The translations under genes and the position numbers were made by a program. A stretch of 59,448 nt of DNA from Bacillota bacterium (GTDB taxonomy: Bacteria > Bacillota > SHA-98 > Ch115 > JABLXJ01): positions 1 through 59,448 of the forward strand of contig DUMQ01000137.1 in the NCBI GenBank assembly GCA_012839815.1, written 5' to 3'. Numbering within the stretch: the first letter of the stretch is position 1; each line of letters begins with the position of its first letter. Under the pieces are notes generated by a model. That model was not told the DNA's origin, did no database searches, and saw only the letters and a program-made list of their open reading frames with translations. Below, in pieces: positions 28,673 through 37,604 of the stretch.

Positions 28673-29955
28673 AGCTTACACACCCACCTTTGGGCAGGGT
28701 CAAGACCGCGGCCGAATAGTCGCGGTGGCTCAGCGTAAACCTGGGGCCAGAGCCTCGACCTCGCCCACGGGCTTTCCTGGTAGCTCCTGGCGATCTCATC
28801 ATAGAGTCCGGTCGTGCCGTTGGCGATGCTGGACCAGCTATATCGCGTAGTTACCTCCCTGTAGGCGTTCTCTTTCAGTTTATATGCCAGATCAGGCCTG
28901 TAGATGAGGTGGAGGATCCCATCTGCAAGGGAGTTGGGGTTTCCGGCGTAGGACTTCCACCCGGTTATCCCGTGTCTCACTACCTCCCCGAGCCCGCCCA
29001 CGTCGGATACCACCACGGGCGTGCCCGCAGCCATTGCCTCGAGTGCCGTTATGCCAAAAGGTTCATACAGGCTTGGCACGACCGCGACATCGGCGCATTT
29101 GTATAACCTGTTACGGGTGTCATCGTCGATGTAGCCGGTGAAGTAGATACGATCATAAACGCCCAGGCTGCGCGCCCTGTCCTTCAAATAGGCATCAGCC
29201 GGTCCTTTGCCAGCGATGACGACCTTGCTCTTATTCCAGTAATGAAGAATCTTGGGAACGGCCTCAATGAGGATATGTACCCCTTTTTCGTGGACGAGCC
29301 GGCCGACGAAAAATATGAGCTTTTCGTCAGGGGCGGCGTAACTCCTCCTGAAACTTGCGAGATCATTATCAGGCTTAATTTGGAACTCCGCCGGGTCGAC
29401 GCCGTTAGGCAAAACCCGGATTTTGTCGCCCGGTAGCTGGAAGATGGTCTGGAGCTCGTGGCGCATGTATTCGCTGCAACAGATGACCCTCCACGCCTCG
29501 AAACAGAGCCACCATTCAACATTGCTTATATAGCGTTGAAGATCATTGTGCAACCCCCAGTTCCGGCCCCATTCCGTGGCGTGGATGGTTGCCACGAGCG
29601 GAGCTCTCTGGCTGTGCTTTAGGGCCTTGGCAGCATACGCGACCAGCCAGTCATGGGCATGCACTATATCATACGGCCCTCCGGCCACGATGTTTTCGTA
29701 GGCTTTCTCCAGCATGTTGAGGTTGAGTTGCATTACCCACGTCAAAAAATCAGGCGGTGCGGGGTTGTTCATGGCGATACGGTGGATGCGAACACCCCTA
29801 TCATCTTCCATGTCAGCCGCTCCGGGGGTCCCGCATGTCACGACCTCAACATCGAGGCCCGCCGTAACAAGCGCCCTCGAAAGCTGTTGCACGTGCCTGG
29901 CAAGCCCTCCCACAACGCGCGGCGGGTATTCCCAAGAGAGCATCAAGACTCGCAT
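28669..29955 (-). CDS. GT4-family glycosyltransferase (glycogen-synthase-like)
   Basis: GT-B fold retaining glycosyltransferase, 428 residues. N-terminal acceptor domain: RVLMLSWEYPPRVVGGLARH, then DIVHAHDWL. C-terminal donor domain: FVGRLVHEKGVHILIEA, GKGPADAYL and the E-x7-E motif in PSLYEPFGITALEAMAAGTPVV. The close match at the N terminus to GT4/GT5 glucan synthases suggests transfer of glucose from a nucleotide sugar. The upstream partner of the nucleotidyltransferase, overlapped by 4 nt, probably makes its donor. The start is ATG 29955. The last about 30 residues look poorly conserved. Confidence 0.88.
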   Translation of the reverse strand: MRVLMLSWEYPPRVVGGLARHVQQLSRALVTAGLDVEVVTCGTPGAADMEDDRGVRIHRIAMNNPAPPDFLTWVMQLNLNMLEKAYENIVAGGPYDIVHAHDWLVAYAAKALKHSQRAPLVATIHATEWGRNWGLHNDLQRYISNVEWWLCFEAWRVICCSEYMRHELQTIFQLPGDKIRVLPNGVDPAEFQIKPDNDLASFRRSYAAPDEKLIFFVGRLVHEKGVHILIEAVPKILHYWNKSKVVIAGKGPADAYLKDRARSLGVYDRIYFTGYIDDDTRNRLYKCADVAVVPSLYEPFGITALEAMAAGTPVVVSDVGGLGEVVRHGITGWKSYAGNPNSLADGILHLIYRPDLAYKLKENAYREVTTRYSWSSIANGTTGLYDEIARSYQESPWARSRLWPQVYAEPPRLFGRGLDPAQRWVCKL

Positions 29956-30028
29956 AATGCTAAACACCTCCCTCCAGCATCTAAGCCCGGCGAAGCTCTG
30001 GACGCAGACTTAAAACCGCCCGGCGATA

Positions 30029-30076
30029 AAATTATGATCTGCAAAAGTAGGTAAAATTATGCTATCATAAATTATG
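30029..30076. promoter_or_regulatory. Three AAATTATG repeats between the GT4 and CRP/FNR genes
   Basis: AAATTATG occurs at 30029-30036, 30054-30061 and 30069-30076 in an AT-rich stretch of the 158-bp divergent promoter region. They could be regulator sites or promoter -10-like elements. Function is inferred only. Confidence 0.35.
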
Positions 30077-30113
30077 CCCACAGATTAGCAGGTCAGGGGG
30101 AGGAGGACGTCCC

Positions 30114-30794
30114 TTGGGAGATCTTGCATGCATAAGGAGCCTTGATCTTTTTAGCGATCTTACAGATGCGCAGTTTGCACAGGTGATATCATGCATCGAG
30201 AACAGGTCGTACAGTAAGGAGGAGTTTCTCTTTCACGAGGGCGACCGGGCCAGCCGCATCTTTGTGTTGAAATCCGGGAGGATAAAGCTGTTTAAAAATT
30301 CATGGGATGGCAAGGAACTGATCCTGGCGTTCCTGACGCCCGACAGCATTTTCGGGGAGGATGCCGTCTTCAGCGGTGAGACATACTCTGCAAGCGCGAT
30401 GGCGGTGGAGGACTCCTGTGCGTTGGTCTTTACGCGTTCAAATATCGAGCGTATCCTTCTAGAGAACCCCGGCATTGCGGTTAAGGTCATAGAGAACCTG
30501 AGCAGGCGGCTTTATAAGTCGACCAACCAGGTAAGCGATATAGCCTTTCGCGATGCGCGCGGCCGGCTCGCCAGCGCCCTGCTCAGGCTCTCGTCGGAAT
30601 ACGGGAAACCCAGCCGCGAGGGGACGGTGATCGACCTGAACCTGACCCACCAGGATATCGCAAACATAGTGAGCCTTTCGCGCACTACCGTGACAAACCT
30701 CCTCCTGGATCTCAGGGATAATGAGCTCATTACGATAAAGAATCACAGGATCATCCTGAAAGACCAGGCCCGCCTCGCAGACTGGGTGCGCTAA
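30114..30794 (+). CDS. CRP/FNR-family transcription regulator
   Basis: A 226-residue regulator. The cyclic-nucleotide-binding fold covers about residues 8-120 (FLFHEGDRASRIFVLKSGRIKLFK, LTPDSIFGEDAVFSGETYSASA). A long dimer helix is followed by the HTH_Crp domain with LTHQDIANIVSLSRTTVTNLLLDL. There is no N-terminal cysteine cluster for an FNR iron-sulphur centre. The RGETYSA-type cAMP contacts are not all present, so the ligand is unknown. The TTG start follows GGAGGAGG by 7 nt. It is divergent from the GT4 operon and may control it; it converges with the DUF362 gene 5 bp away. Confidence 0.88.
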   Translation: MGDLACIRSLDLFSDLTDAQFAQVISCIENRSYSKEEFLFHEGDRASRIFVLKSGRIKLFKNSWDGKELILAFLTPDSIFGEDAVFSGETYSASAMAVEDSCALVFTRSNIERILLENPGIAVKVIENLSRRLYKSTNQVSDIAFRDARGRLASALLRLSSEYGKPSREGTVIDLNLTHQDIANIVSLSRTTVTNLLLDLRDNELITIKNHRIILKDQARLADWVR

Positions 30795-30799
30795 TTTGA

Positions 30800-31897
30800 C
30801 TATTCCACCTCAACCAGGTCGTAACTATCGTTCCCGAGCCCCTCATCCTTTAAGAGCGCGATCTGCACGAAGGGATCCTTTGCGTGGATCCTTTCAAAGA
30901 GGTGCTTGCCTTCCCCGAGGGTGCGCCCGGCCGGAAGACTGCCTTCTATGAATTTTTCCGCCTTGATCGCGTCCAGGCTCGCCTTTTCTATGGCCACTAT
31001 ATCGGGCGACGCCATTATCCCCACGTCCGGGACGAGCGGCCTCATCGAGAAGCCCCAGCAATCGCACAGGAGCGTTATGTTGGTAAGCATGTTGATAAAG
31101 AATATCCTGCCCGGCTCAAACGTATCGAGCACCTCTCTTGTGCAGATCGCCATACCCCTCTGGAAATCCTTGAATTTAGTCTTGTCTATGGTTATAGCTC
31201 CGGTCGGGCATGAATTCGCACAGTGCTGGCAGTAGGTGCAGTGGTGGAAGAAGATCTCATATTCCCCTTTTTCGTTGAATTTATTGGCACCATAGCGACA
31301 CGAACGTATACAGATCTCGCAATGCTCGCACTTGCTGGCATCCCATGTAAGGCCCCCCTCAAGGCTGTGGATATCCGACCTCGTCTTGGATGTAACACAG
31401 CCCATCGCGATATTCTTGCAGGCCCCGCCGTAAGCGCACGCCCCGTGGCCTTTCACGTGAGAAAAGCAGATAAGGGCGTCGGCATCGTGAATATGCCCTG
31501 CCACCTGTATCTCCTTCAAACTCTGGAAATCGACGGGCCTGGTATAGTAATACTTGTCAAAGATACCCGTGGCCGCAACTATGGGGGCACCTATGACCTC
31601 TTCGGTGTAGCCCCGGTCCTTGGCGCCGGCGATGGCGAAGAAGCTATCGGTGACAAAAACGTTACCACCGGCATCCTTCAGGGCCTTTACCAGGATGCGG
31701 ACGAACAGGGGGTGGATCGTTGTGTACCCCAGCTTGTTCCCGAGGTGCATCTTCAGCGCGACGTTCTTGTCCTTCACGATATCTTCTAGGGGCAGCCGCG
31801 CAAGGAGTCGTTCGAATTTGGCTGGCAAGGATGCTGTAACCTCAAGCCGATCGACATCGGCAGAAGCGAAATAGACAGTGGAATTCGCTGGACCCAT
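30800..31897 (-). CDS. DUF362 protein with two 4Fe-4S clusters
   Basis: The N-terminal DUF362 domain (about residues 10-190: VALKMHLGNKLGYTTIHP, DADALICFSHVKGHGACAYGGACKNIAMG) is followed by a two-cluster ferredoxin segment, CEHCEICIRSC and CTYCQHCANSCPTGAI. The rest resembles the DUF362 C-terminal half (PDVGIMASPDIVAIEKASLDAI). It is a cytoplasmic redox protein of unknown partner. The start is ATG 31897 with AAGGAGG 12 nt upstream; an upstream in-frame extension of 23 codons has no support. It is alone between convergent and unrelated genes. Confidence 0.85.
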   Translation of the reverse strand: MGPANSTVYFASADVDRLEVTASLPAKFERLLARLPLEDIVKDKNVALKMHLGNKLGYTTIHPLFVRILVKALKDAGGNVFVTDSFFAIAGAKDRGYTEEVIGAPIVAATGIFDKYYYTRPVDFQSLKEIQVAGHIHDADALICFSHVKGHGACAYGGACKNIAMGCVTSKTRSDIHSLEGGLTWDASKCEHCEICIRSCRYGANKFNEKGEYEIFFHHCTYCQHCANSCPTGAITIDKTKFKDFQRGMAICTREVLDTFEPGRIFFINMLTNITLLCDCWGFSMRPLVPDVGIMASPDIVAIEKASLDAIKAEKFIEGSLPAGRTLGEGKHLFERIHAKDPFVQIALLKDEGLGNDSYDLVEVE

Positions 31898-31990
31898 TGA
31901 TATATCCGGCCTCCTTATCCTTGGCTCCAGGCCTGGAAGCCTGGGTGAGTATACAAAAAAAATCATAACACGCGCGGGATGCTAGCACTG

Positions 31991-33115
31991 TTAACTGGAT
32001 AACATTTTGGGGGTGGGACACTCATGCGGGCCAGCTCTCTGCCGTGCCAGTATGAAAGAGGCTATTAGAGACGCGAGGGTCTGCTGCAGCAAGATGCTTA
32101 CCGCTGAGGGGAAGGCTACGAGCGGGGGGAAATACGCCAGCGCCACGGCTATTCCGGCCCCGTCGTTCCTCATGCCGTTCACGAAAAGCCCGGCGACTAC
32201 CTGTCCATCCCTGGCCTTGAGGCCGATCTTGAAGACAATGTAGGCAAGGGCATAAGCAATCAGCGCCTGCACCAGGACGGCGACGATAATGGAAACCGCG
32301 GTCGATTTCAGATTGCGTAGATAGGGAACGTTAGCCGCGGCATTGACGGCCATGACCGTAAAGATGCTGATCTTCACGGCTATCCCCAGGTGCGGGCGGG
32401 CTGGATCGAGGCGCGGCCCATAACGTTCGTTGAGGAATATCCCAAGCGCCGCCGGGATCGCGACCGCCTTCACGAGGGTGAGGATCAGACCTGCAGCATC
32501 AAAAGAGCCCAGCCTACCGGTAAAGAGGCTCAGTATAACCGGAAGCGCTCCAACACTCAGGAATGTCGTCATGGTCATTAACGCTACGCCCAGCGCAAGC
32601 TCACCATCACACAGGCCGATCCACACCCCCGAGGTTATAGCGCTCGGCAGTATAGCCAGGAGGATGTGCCCGACCCCGAGAAGGGGCTCGCCCGGGTAGA
32701 ATATCCGTCCCATGGCATAGCCTACACCCGGCATCACCAGGTAAAACAGGAGGGCTGTTGCAGCAAAGAATACGGGCCTCCTCAAAGCCTCCTTAAAGCT
32801 TGACAGGGTGCAATTCACGGCGCTCCCGAGCATCATTACGGCGAGGAAGAATGGCACAAACCCGACAACCTTAACGGCCCAAGCCCTGAATACCACCCCA
32901 ATAACGCCGCACACGATCATGATCCAGAAGATATTTGAAGATAGCCAGTCATTCAACCTCTTGCAAGCCTGGCCGCGCCGGGAAGCCCGGCCCTGACCGT
33001 GGCCGTAATCATGATCGTGACCGTGACCGGGCACAGGTTTACGCCCGCGCCCCCCCTCTGACCGGTCCGGTGGAAATTCTGATAGCTCCGGCAGATTCGA
33101 TGACTTCGGTTTCAT
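31991..33115 (-). CDS. BASS-family transporter with His-rich N terminus
   Basis: About ten membrane segments of the bile acid:sodium symporter/ArsB-like BASS superfamily, 374 residues. Family features are the first-half VMMLGSAVNCTLSSF and the second-half GLFVNGMRNDGAGIAVALAYFPP, which matches the SBF sodium-site region. The substrate is unknown. The first about 50 residues are hydrophilic with GHGHDHDYGHGQG, a possible metal-binding stretch not usual in this family. Start choice is uncertain; the next plausible start would remove much of that tail. Confidence 0.75.
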   Translation of the reverse strand: MKPKSSNLPELSEFPPDRSEGGRGRKPVPGHGHDHDYGHGQGRASRRGQACKRLNDWLSSNIFWIMIVCGVIGVVFRAWAVKVVGFVPFFLAVMMLGSAVNCTLSSFKEALRRPVFFAATALLFYLVMPGVGYAMGRIFYPGEPLLGVGHILLAILPSAITSGVWIGLCDGELALGVALMTMTTFLSVGALPVILSLFTGRLGSFDAAGLILTLVKAVAIPAALGIFLNERYGPRLDPARPHLGIAVKISIFTVMAVNAAANVPYLRNLKSTAVSIIVAVLVQALIAYALAYIVFKIGLKARDGQVVAGLFVNGMRNDGAGIAVALAYFPPLVAFPSAVSILLQQTLASLIASFILARQRAGPHECPTPKMLSS

Positions 33116-33329
33116 CTATATGAATATCAGCTCCAGCTCTGGTATGGTGTTTATGGTTATCATCATAGGTTATAGGTTGCCGGGAGTCAAGCCCTTTATG
33201 CGCTCAAGCGCTTAAGCTCCCGGATACCTCGGATATATCCGGCATGCCCCCTGGCCGCGTCCGCCCGGCGAAGAAATGCAAAGCGCCTTGTGCCAATGCC
33301 GGAAGGGGCAAAGATTTATGCACGCCAAC

Positions 33330-35072
33330 TCAGAGAAGGACCGAGCGATAAAAATGCTCCGAATCCACATGCATCCCATCCTTGATCCTGATCGAGAAAT
33401 CGTACCTCCCGGGCGTTATGGCCCGCCTGAAATGGCATGTGACGAGGAGCGGGCCCCATTCATCCCCATTCTCGAACTCCCATGTCACGAGACAAAAACC
33501 CGGGTCCAGCGCAGGTGGGTAGCCGTTTATATTCATCACGAGCGTCGTAGGATCAAGATACTTCGGCAGGCTCCTCGACTCGCGGTCGCTTTCCGAAAGA
33601 CCCGGGATCACGCGAAAACCAAGCTTGCGGGCCCTTATGATTAAATCGCGGAGCCTCTCCCCGCACCCTGCCCCCGGTTGAAGGAGTATGATCGGCCTCA
33701 GATTTCTCTTAAAATCCAGCCTGGCGTCCTGTATGTCACCGCCGGCCAGGAGCAGGGTGGAGAGAAACGCTTTTAAGGCGTAGTAAGCGCTCCGCGAAGC
33801 ATCCCCTCCTGCTATGCGGCCCAGCCGCCTCAGGGTGGAGGAAATGAACTCGTCGATCTTCGGCTTCACCCAGCATCTCCACAGGAGGTGACGCAGCCAC
33901 CTTACGCTCATAAGCCGGCCGAGAAGGCCCGTACCCTGTAGCAATAAAAGAGGGTCGCGTATTATTTCCAGGACCCGCCTTAAGGCCTCACCATCTTCAG
34001 CCTCTTCAGCCTCATAGCTCCCCGGCCTCCCGTGCCAGGTGGCGGCGAGAGAGCTCGCTATAGTATGAGCCACTTCAAAGAGAGGCGTGCCGGGTTGGGA
34101 AAGAGTATAACCGCCAATCGGGCCGATCGGGCTACACGGGTTGCGGGATACCCGGTTTTGCCGGGCAAGGGCCCCTATCTCATCGAAGTCCTTTCTAAAA
34201 AGGTGATCGACGACCCTATCAACGGCCCGGTCGATATATTCCCGATTTACGATAGATGAGATGTCGCGGCACAGCGAGGGGCACCTCACCCGGACAAGCT
34301 CAATCAGGATTCGCATCCCCGCGATGACCAGATTCATATCCCGTTCGAGGGTATCGATATCCTCGGGTGGAATCCGGGCCTGGCGGCCAAACTTTTCCGA
34401 GACCGCAGTCAGGAGGTTTGGATATGGCGGCCGCCGGGGCCCGAAGAGCTTGACCCGCACATTCTCGAGCACGCCTGTGGAATCCTCGGCGAGCATCAAT
34501 ATATCGACGAAGAATTCAAGCAGGCCGTGGTCTATAACGCCATATCTCTCCAGAAAAGGGACCGGATAATCGGCACCGAATATCCTGTGAGAATTTGAAT
34601 ACCCCGGGAAGGTGGTGATGCCATCCGCTCTTTCGTCTTCTCGCTCGCAGAGCCTCCCATCGCGGTCCACGCATGCATAATGCCAGTACCAGTCCGCGAT
34701 CTGATGCGAAACCCAGCCACATGCGATGGCGAAATCCCTGACGTAATCCTCCCTCGACAACCACCTCTCGCCGCCCCCCGCATTCGGCCGGCATTCATCG
34801 ACCAGGCTGTAACCGAAATTTGGCACGCCCGACACATCATCGGGGTTGTTGTTATGCGCATAATCATACGCCGAGAACTGGCGGTTTATAATATGATACG
34901 CGGATATCACGTCAGCGCTGTTACCGGCATAGATAAACAACCTCTCAACATCCCTGCTTGAGGTCAGCATCCCAAGCAGTTCCCTGTTAAGCCTCGCGTC
35001 ACCCTCCCGCGCGAGTTTTCTGGCGCGCCCGAGCGCCCGCATGTTTACATAGGGGTGCGTAAATGGTCCCAT
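33330..35072 (-). CDS. Zinc-dependent phospholipase C-like protein, large
   Basis: About 580 residues. The N-terminal 220 resemble the Zn_dep_PLPC fold (PF00882): FTHPYVN (H6), YAGNSADVISAYHI (D54), HNNNPDD (H73), CGWVSHQIADWYWH (H123, D127, H131) and VIDHGLLEFFVDILM, giving enough His/Asp for a metal site. Residues about 230-580 match nothing I recognise; they are alpha-helical then beta-rich at the end. There is no clear signal peptide, so it may act in the cytoplasm. The start is ATG 35072 after GGAGGGGGAGGG. It lies 47 bp after an MFS gene in the same direction. Activity is inferred from the fold only. Confidence 0.6.
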   Translation of the reverse strand: MGPFTHPYVNMRALGRARKLAREGDARLNRELLGMLTSSRDVERLFIYAGNSADVISAYHIINRQFSAYDYAHNNNPDDVSGVPNFGYSLVDECRPNAGGGERWLSREDYVRDFAIACGWVSHQIADWYWHYACVDRDGRLCEREDERADGITTFPGYSNSHRIFGADYPVPFLERYGVIDHGLLEFFVDILMLAEDSTGVLENVRVKLFGPRRPPYPNLLTAVSEKFGRQARIPPEDIDTLERDMNLVIAGMRILIELVRVRCPSLCRDISSIVNREYIDRAVDRVVDHLFRKDFDEIGALARQNRVSRNPCSPIGPIGGYTLSQPGTPLFEVAHTIASSLAATWHGRPGSYEAEEAEDGEALRRVLEIIRDPLLLLQGTGLLGRLMSVRWLRHLLWRCWVKPKIDEFISSTLRRLGRIAGGDASRSAYYALKAFLSTLLLAGGDIQDARLDFKRNLRPIILLQPGAGCGERLRDLIIRARKLGFRVIPGLSESDRESRSLPKYLDPTTLVMNINGYPPALDPGFCLVTWEFENGDEWGPLLVTCHFRRAITPGRYDFSIRIKDGMHVDSEHFYRSVLL

Positions 35073-35119
35073 AACCCTCCCCCTCCGGGGCCCAGCATAC
35101 CCAGCATACTGCAACTACA

Positions 35120-36382
35120 TTATATGCGTGGACCGGATGGGGCCGGACCGTCCTCGCTAACCTCCTCTGCAATCACATCCTCATGCACACGGAGCTCATC
35201 TCCACACTCACCGGGGCTCCTGGCCGCTATAATCGAGCAACCCGAAGCTACAAGTATACCAGCTATGCCAAGAAGCGCACCGCTCCCGTAAAACGAGCTT
35301 GCAAGGCCAAACCTCTCCCCGAGGAAGCCCCCTAAAAGCGGTCCTACCACAGCGCCCACAGCGGTCACGCTGTTTAAAACGCCATAGGCCCTGCCACGCG
35401 CATCCTTGGGGCTCGCGTAAGCCACGAGCACGTTGGCCGTCACAGAGATAGCCGCGTTGACGAATCCAAATAGGAACCTGATGAGTCCAAGAGTGAGGGC
35501 CGACCTGGTGAACGCCTGGAGAGCGGTGAGGATCCCAGCTATTATGAGAGCCCCTTCGAGGGTCGCTGGATATTTCGCGTGGGGAACGCGCGAAACCAGG
35601 GGAGCGCCTATGGCCGTAGATATGCCGACCAAGGAGAAGATAATCCCGGTTATCATCTCCACGTTGCTCCTCACCATCTCACTGATGAAAAGGGGCAATG
35701 TGGGCTGTATCGCGAGGGTCCCGGCTTGTACCAGAAAGAGAACCGCGTAAAGAACCCTCAATGCCGGGTTTTCCAGCGCCGATCTGACGTCAGTCATCAC
35801 GGTTGAGCGCATCATGGACGGGGTCACATTCTCTGAGGTCATAAAAAAGCCCAGAAACGATGCCACGGCCAGGAGTGCCGCGGCAAAGAAAAAAGTCCCC
35901 CTTATACCCGCGAGTTGGGCGACGGCTCCGCCGACCACGGGGCCACAGATCAGGCCTACAGCATTCGCCGTCTGCACCATCCCCAGGGCAAACCCCAAGT
36001 CATCTTCGGGCGTGGTAGTCGCGACAAGGGATATGGCGGCCGGGATATAGCCCGATACCAAGCCATTGGCGCCGCGAAGCACAAACAACTGGATATGGTT
36101 GCGGGCGACACCCATCAAGACATAAGTGGCCGCTATCCCCAGGCCCGAACGCATAAGCATGATCCGCTTACCGTACCGATCCGAGAGCGATCCCCAGATC
36201 GGGGCCATCACGCCGAATGTCAGAAAATTTATAGAAAACATGAGCCCCGACCATAGCGATATGTTCCGGGTCAGGCCGAGTTCTGAAAGGTACATCGGGA
36301 GAAATGGCATAGTAAGAGAGAAAGCTATCTGGGCGATCAGGGTCCCGGCCGAGAGCACCCAGACGTTGCGTCGCCAATGCAT
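35120..36382 (-). CDS. MFS transporter, DHA1 drug-efflux type
   Basis: Twelve-segment major facilitator, 420 residues. The N-terminal half has the motif A region GSLSDRYGKRIML between helices 2 and 3, and motif C-like GLICGPVVGGAVAQ in helix 5. The C-terminal repeat shows YGVLNSVTAVGAVVGPLLGGFLGERFG. The pattern fits a proton-coupled small-molecule exporter. Substrate unknown. It probably forms a pair with the phospholipase-like gene just downstream. Confidence 0.88.
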   Translation of the reverse strand: MHWRRNVWVLSAGTLIAQIAFSLTMPFLPMYLSELGLTRNISLWSGLMFSINFLTFGVMAPIWGSLSDRYGKRIMLMRSGLGIAATYVLMGVARNHIQLFVLRGANGLVSGYIPAAISLVATTTPEDDLGFALGMVQTANAVGLICGPVVGGAVAQLAGIRGTFFFAAALLAVASFLGFFMTSENVTPSMMRSTVMTDVRSALENPALRVLYAVLFLVQAGTLAIQPTLPLFISEMVRSNVEMITGIIFSLVGISTAIGAPLVSRVPHAKYPATLEGALIIAGILTALQAFTRSALTLGLIRFLFGFVNAAISVTANVLVAYASPKDARGRAYGVLNSVTAVGAVVGPLLGGFLGERFGLASSFYGSGALLGIAGILVASGCSIIAARSPGECGDELRVHEDVIAEEVSEDGPAPSGPRI

Positions 36383-36532
36383 TATCTACACCTCGTATGC
36401 TGCCGCGACCACGAAGATTACCCTGCCCTGGAAGCATCTAAGGCTATTATACAACCAGAAGGTGGTAAGCGCAAGCCGCCTCATCACCTCACCGCTTTAT
36501 CGAGCCTCCTCATTTTTCTCACCCTGCCCTCG

Positions 36533-37474
36533 CTATATGGCCCGGCGACGCCGCCACCATATGAATATGGCGAGTGCAGCCGCCACGGCAAGGGCCGCCG
36601 CGGCGCTTGCGACCCCCATGCCTCCGCTGACGGTGGACTCCGATACAGGGTGGATCGTGGCGAGGGTCCCTCGAGCAACATTATACGACCCGAGCATCGC
36701 CTCCTGGGAGTATCTTCCCCCTCCCGGCGCCAGCATGTCTATGACATTCGGGTCAAAGTCGAGATCGCTCCCGCCCCCGAAGACCCAGTTCCCGGGCTTC
36801 TCCATTACCTGGCGGTAATCATCAATTCCGAAGGCGTCCTGCGACCCGACAAGGACGTAGTAACGCCACCGTGGCGTCGGCTCGCCTAGAATTGCCCTCG
36901 GGACAGCCACCCTTATGGTCTTGCTTTGAGGGAGCACCTCCGCCCTAACCCCGTCGGAGATCCCCTTGCTTTCGGCTGTATCCCGCGCGGTAAATACCCT
37001 ACTGCCGCCCCATCCCAGCACTTTGACCTGAAAATCCCATGCATATCTCTTGTCAAAGACCACCTGGGCACCGGGCTTCAAGGTCTGGGTCTTACCCTCC
37101 CCGCTTATGCTATCAATGTAGATGTTGATCAGCTGGTGGCTAAAACCCTCGGGCGCATTCCAGGGGTTGGTGATCTCCTTAAAGGTCGAATCAAAATATA
37201 CATACTCCGAGTCGTAGCTGACAGTGAAATGAAGGAGATCAAATAAACCATCATGCTGAAAAGCCTTATGCAGCGGATATACATATGAACCCGGCCCGTG
37301 ATCATCGCCCTCGGGGTCATCCATATCCATCACGACTCTAGCCTGGCCCTGTGCCGCAGATAATCCCCCGAGGTAGGTTCCAAAGAGAATAAATAAAAAA
37401 AGTGCTAGTGCCAGCGTTAGAAGCACAATGATAAGCGACCGTGCAGGATCAAGCTGCAGTCGACCCCTCGACAT
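36533..37474 (-). CDS. Membrane-anchored protein with glucodextranase C-terminal-like domain
   Basis: A signal-anchor helix (about residues 14-36) leads to an extracellular domain matching the Glucodextran_C family (PF09985): DPEGDDHGPGSYVYPLHKAF, FDLLHFTVSYDSEYVYFDSTF, HQLINIYIDSISGEGKT and WRYYVLVGSQDAFG. A C-terminal membrane helix (about 285-306) ends in RRRRR-like basic residues. The domain is found at the C terminus of glucodextranases and pullulanases and may bind glucans or cell wall. Here it stands alone without a catalytic module, so it is likely a surface glucan-binding protein. Confidence 0.75.
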   Translation of the reverse strand: MSRGRLQLDPARSLIIVLLTLALALFLFILFGTYLGGLSAAQGQARVVMDMDDPEGDDHGPGSYVYPLHKAFQHDGLFDLLHFTVSYDSEYVYFDSTFKEITNPWNAPEGFSHQLINIYIDSISGEGKTQTLKPGAQVVFDKRYAWDFQVKVLGWGGSRVFTARDTAESKGISDGVRAEVLPQSKTIRVAVPRAILGEPTPRWRYYVLVGSQDAFGIDDYRQVMEKPGNWVFGGGSDLDFDPNVIDMLAPGGGRYSQEAMLGSYNVARGTLATIHPVSESTVSGGMGVASAAAALAVAAALAIFIWWRRRRAI

Positions 37475-37604
37475 CAGAAACCCCTCCCCGGCCTTACCTA
37501 TACGTGTTCGTCATGCGCTAACAACGCTAACACTAGATTATTCGTTTGCCCCTAAAGTATTCCTGGGGACCCGGGCCGGCAGGGGTGGCGAGCCACCCCC
37601 ATCA

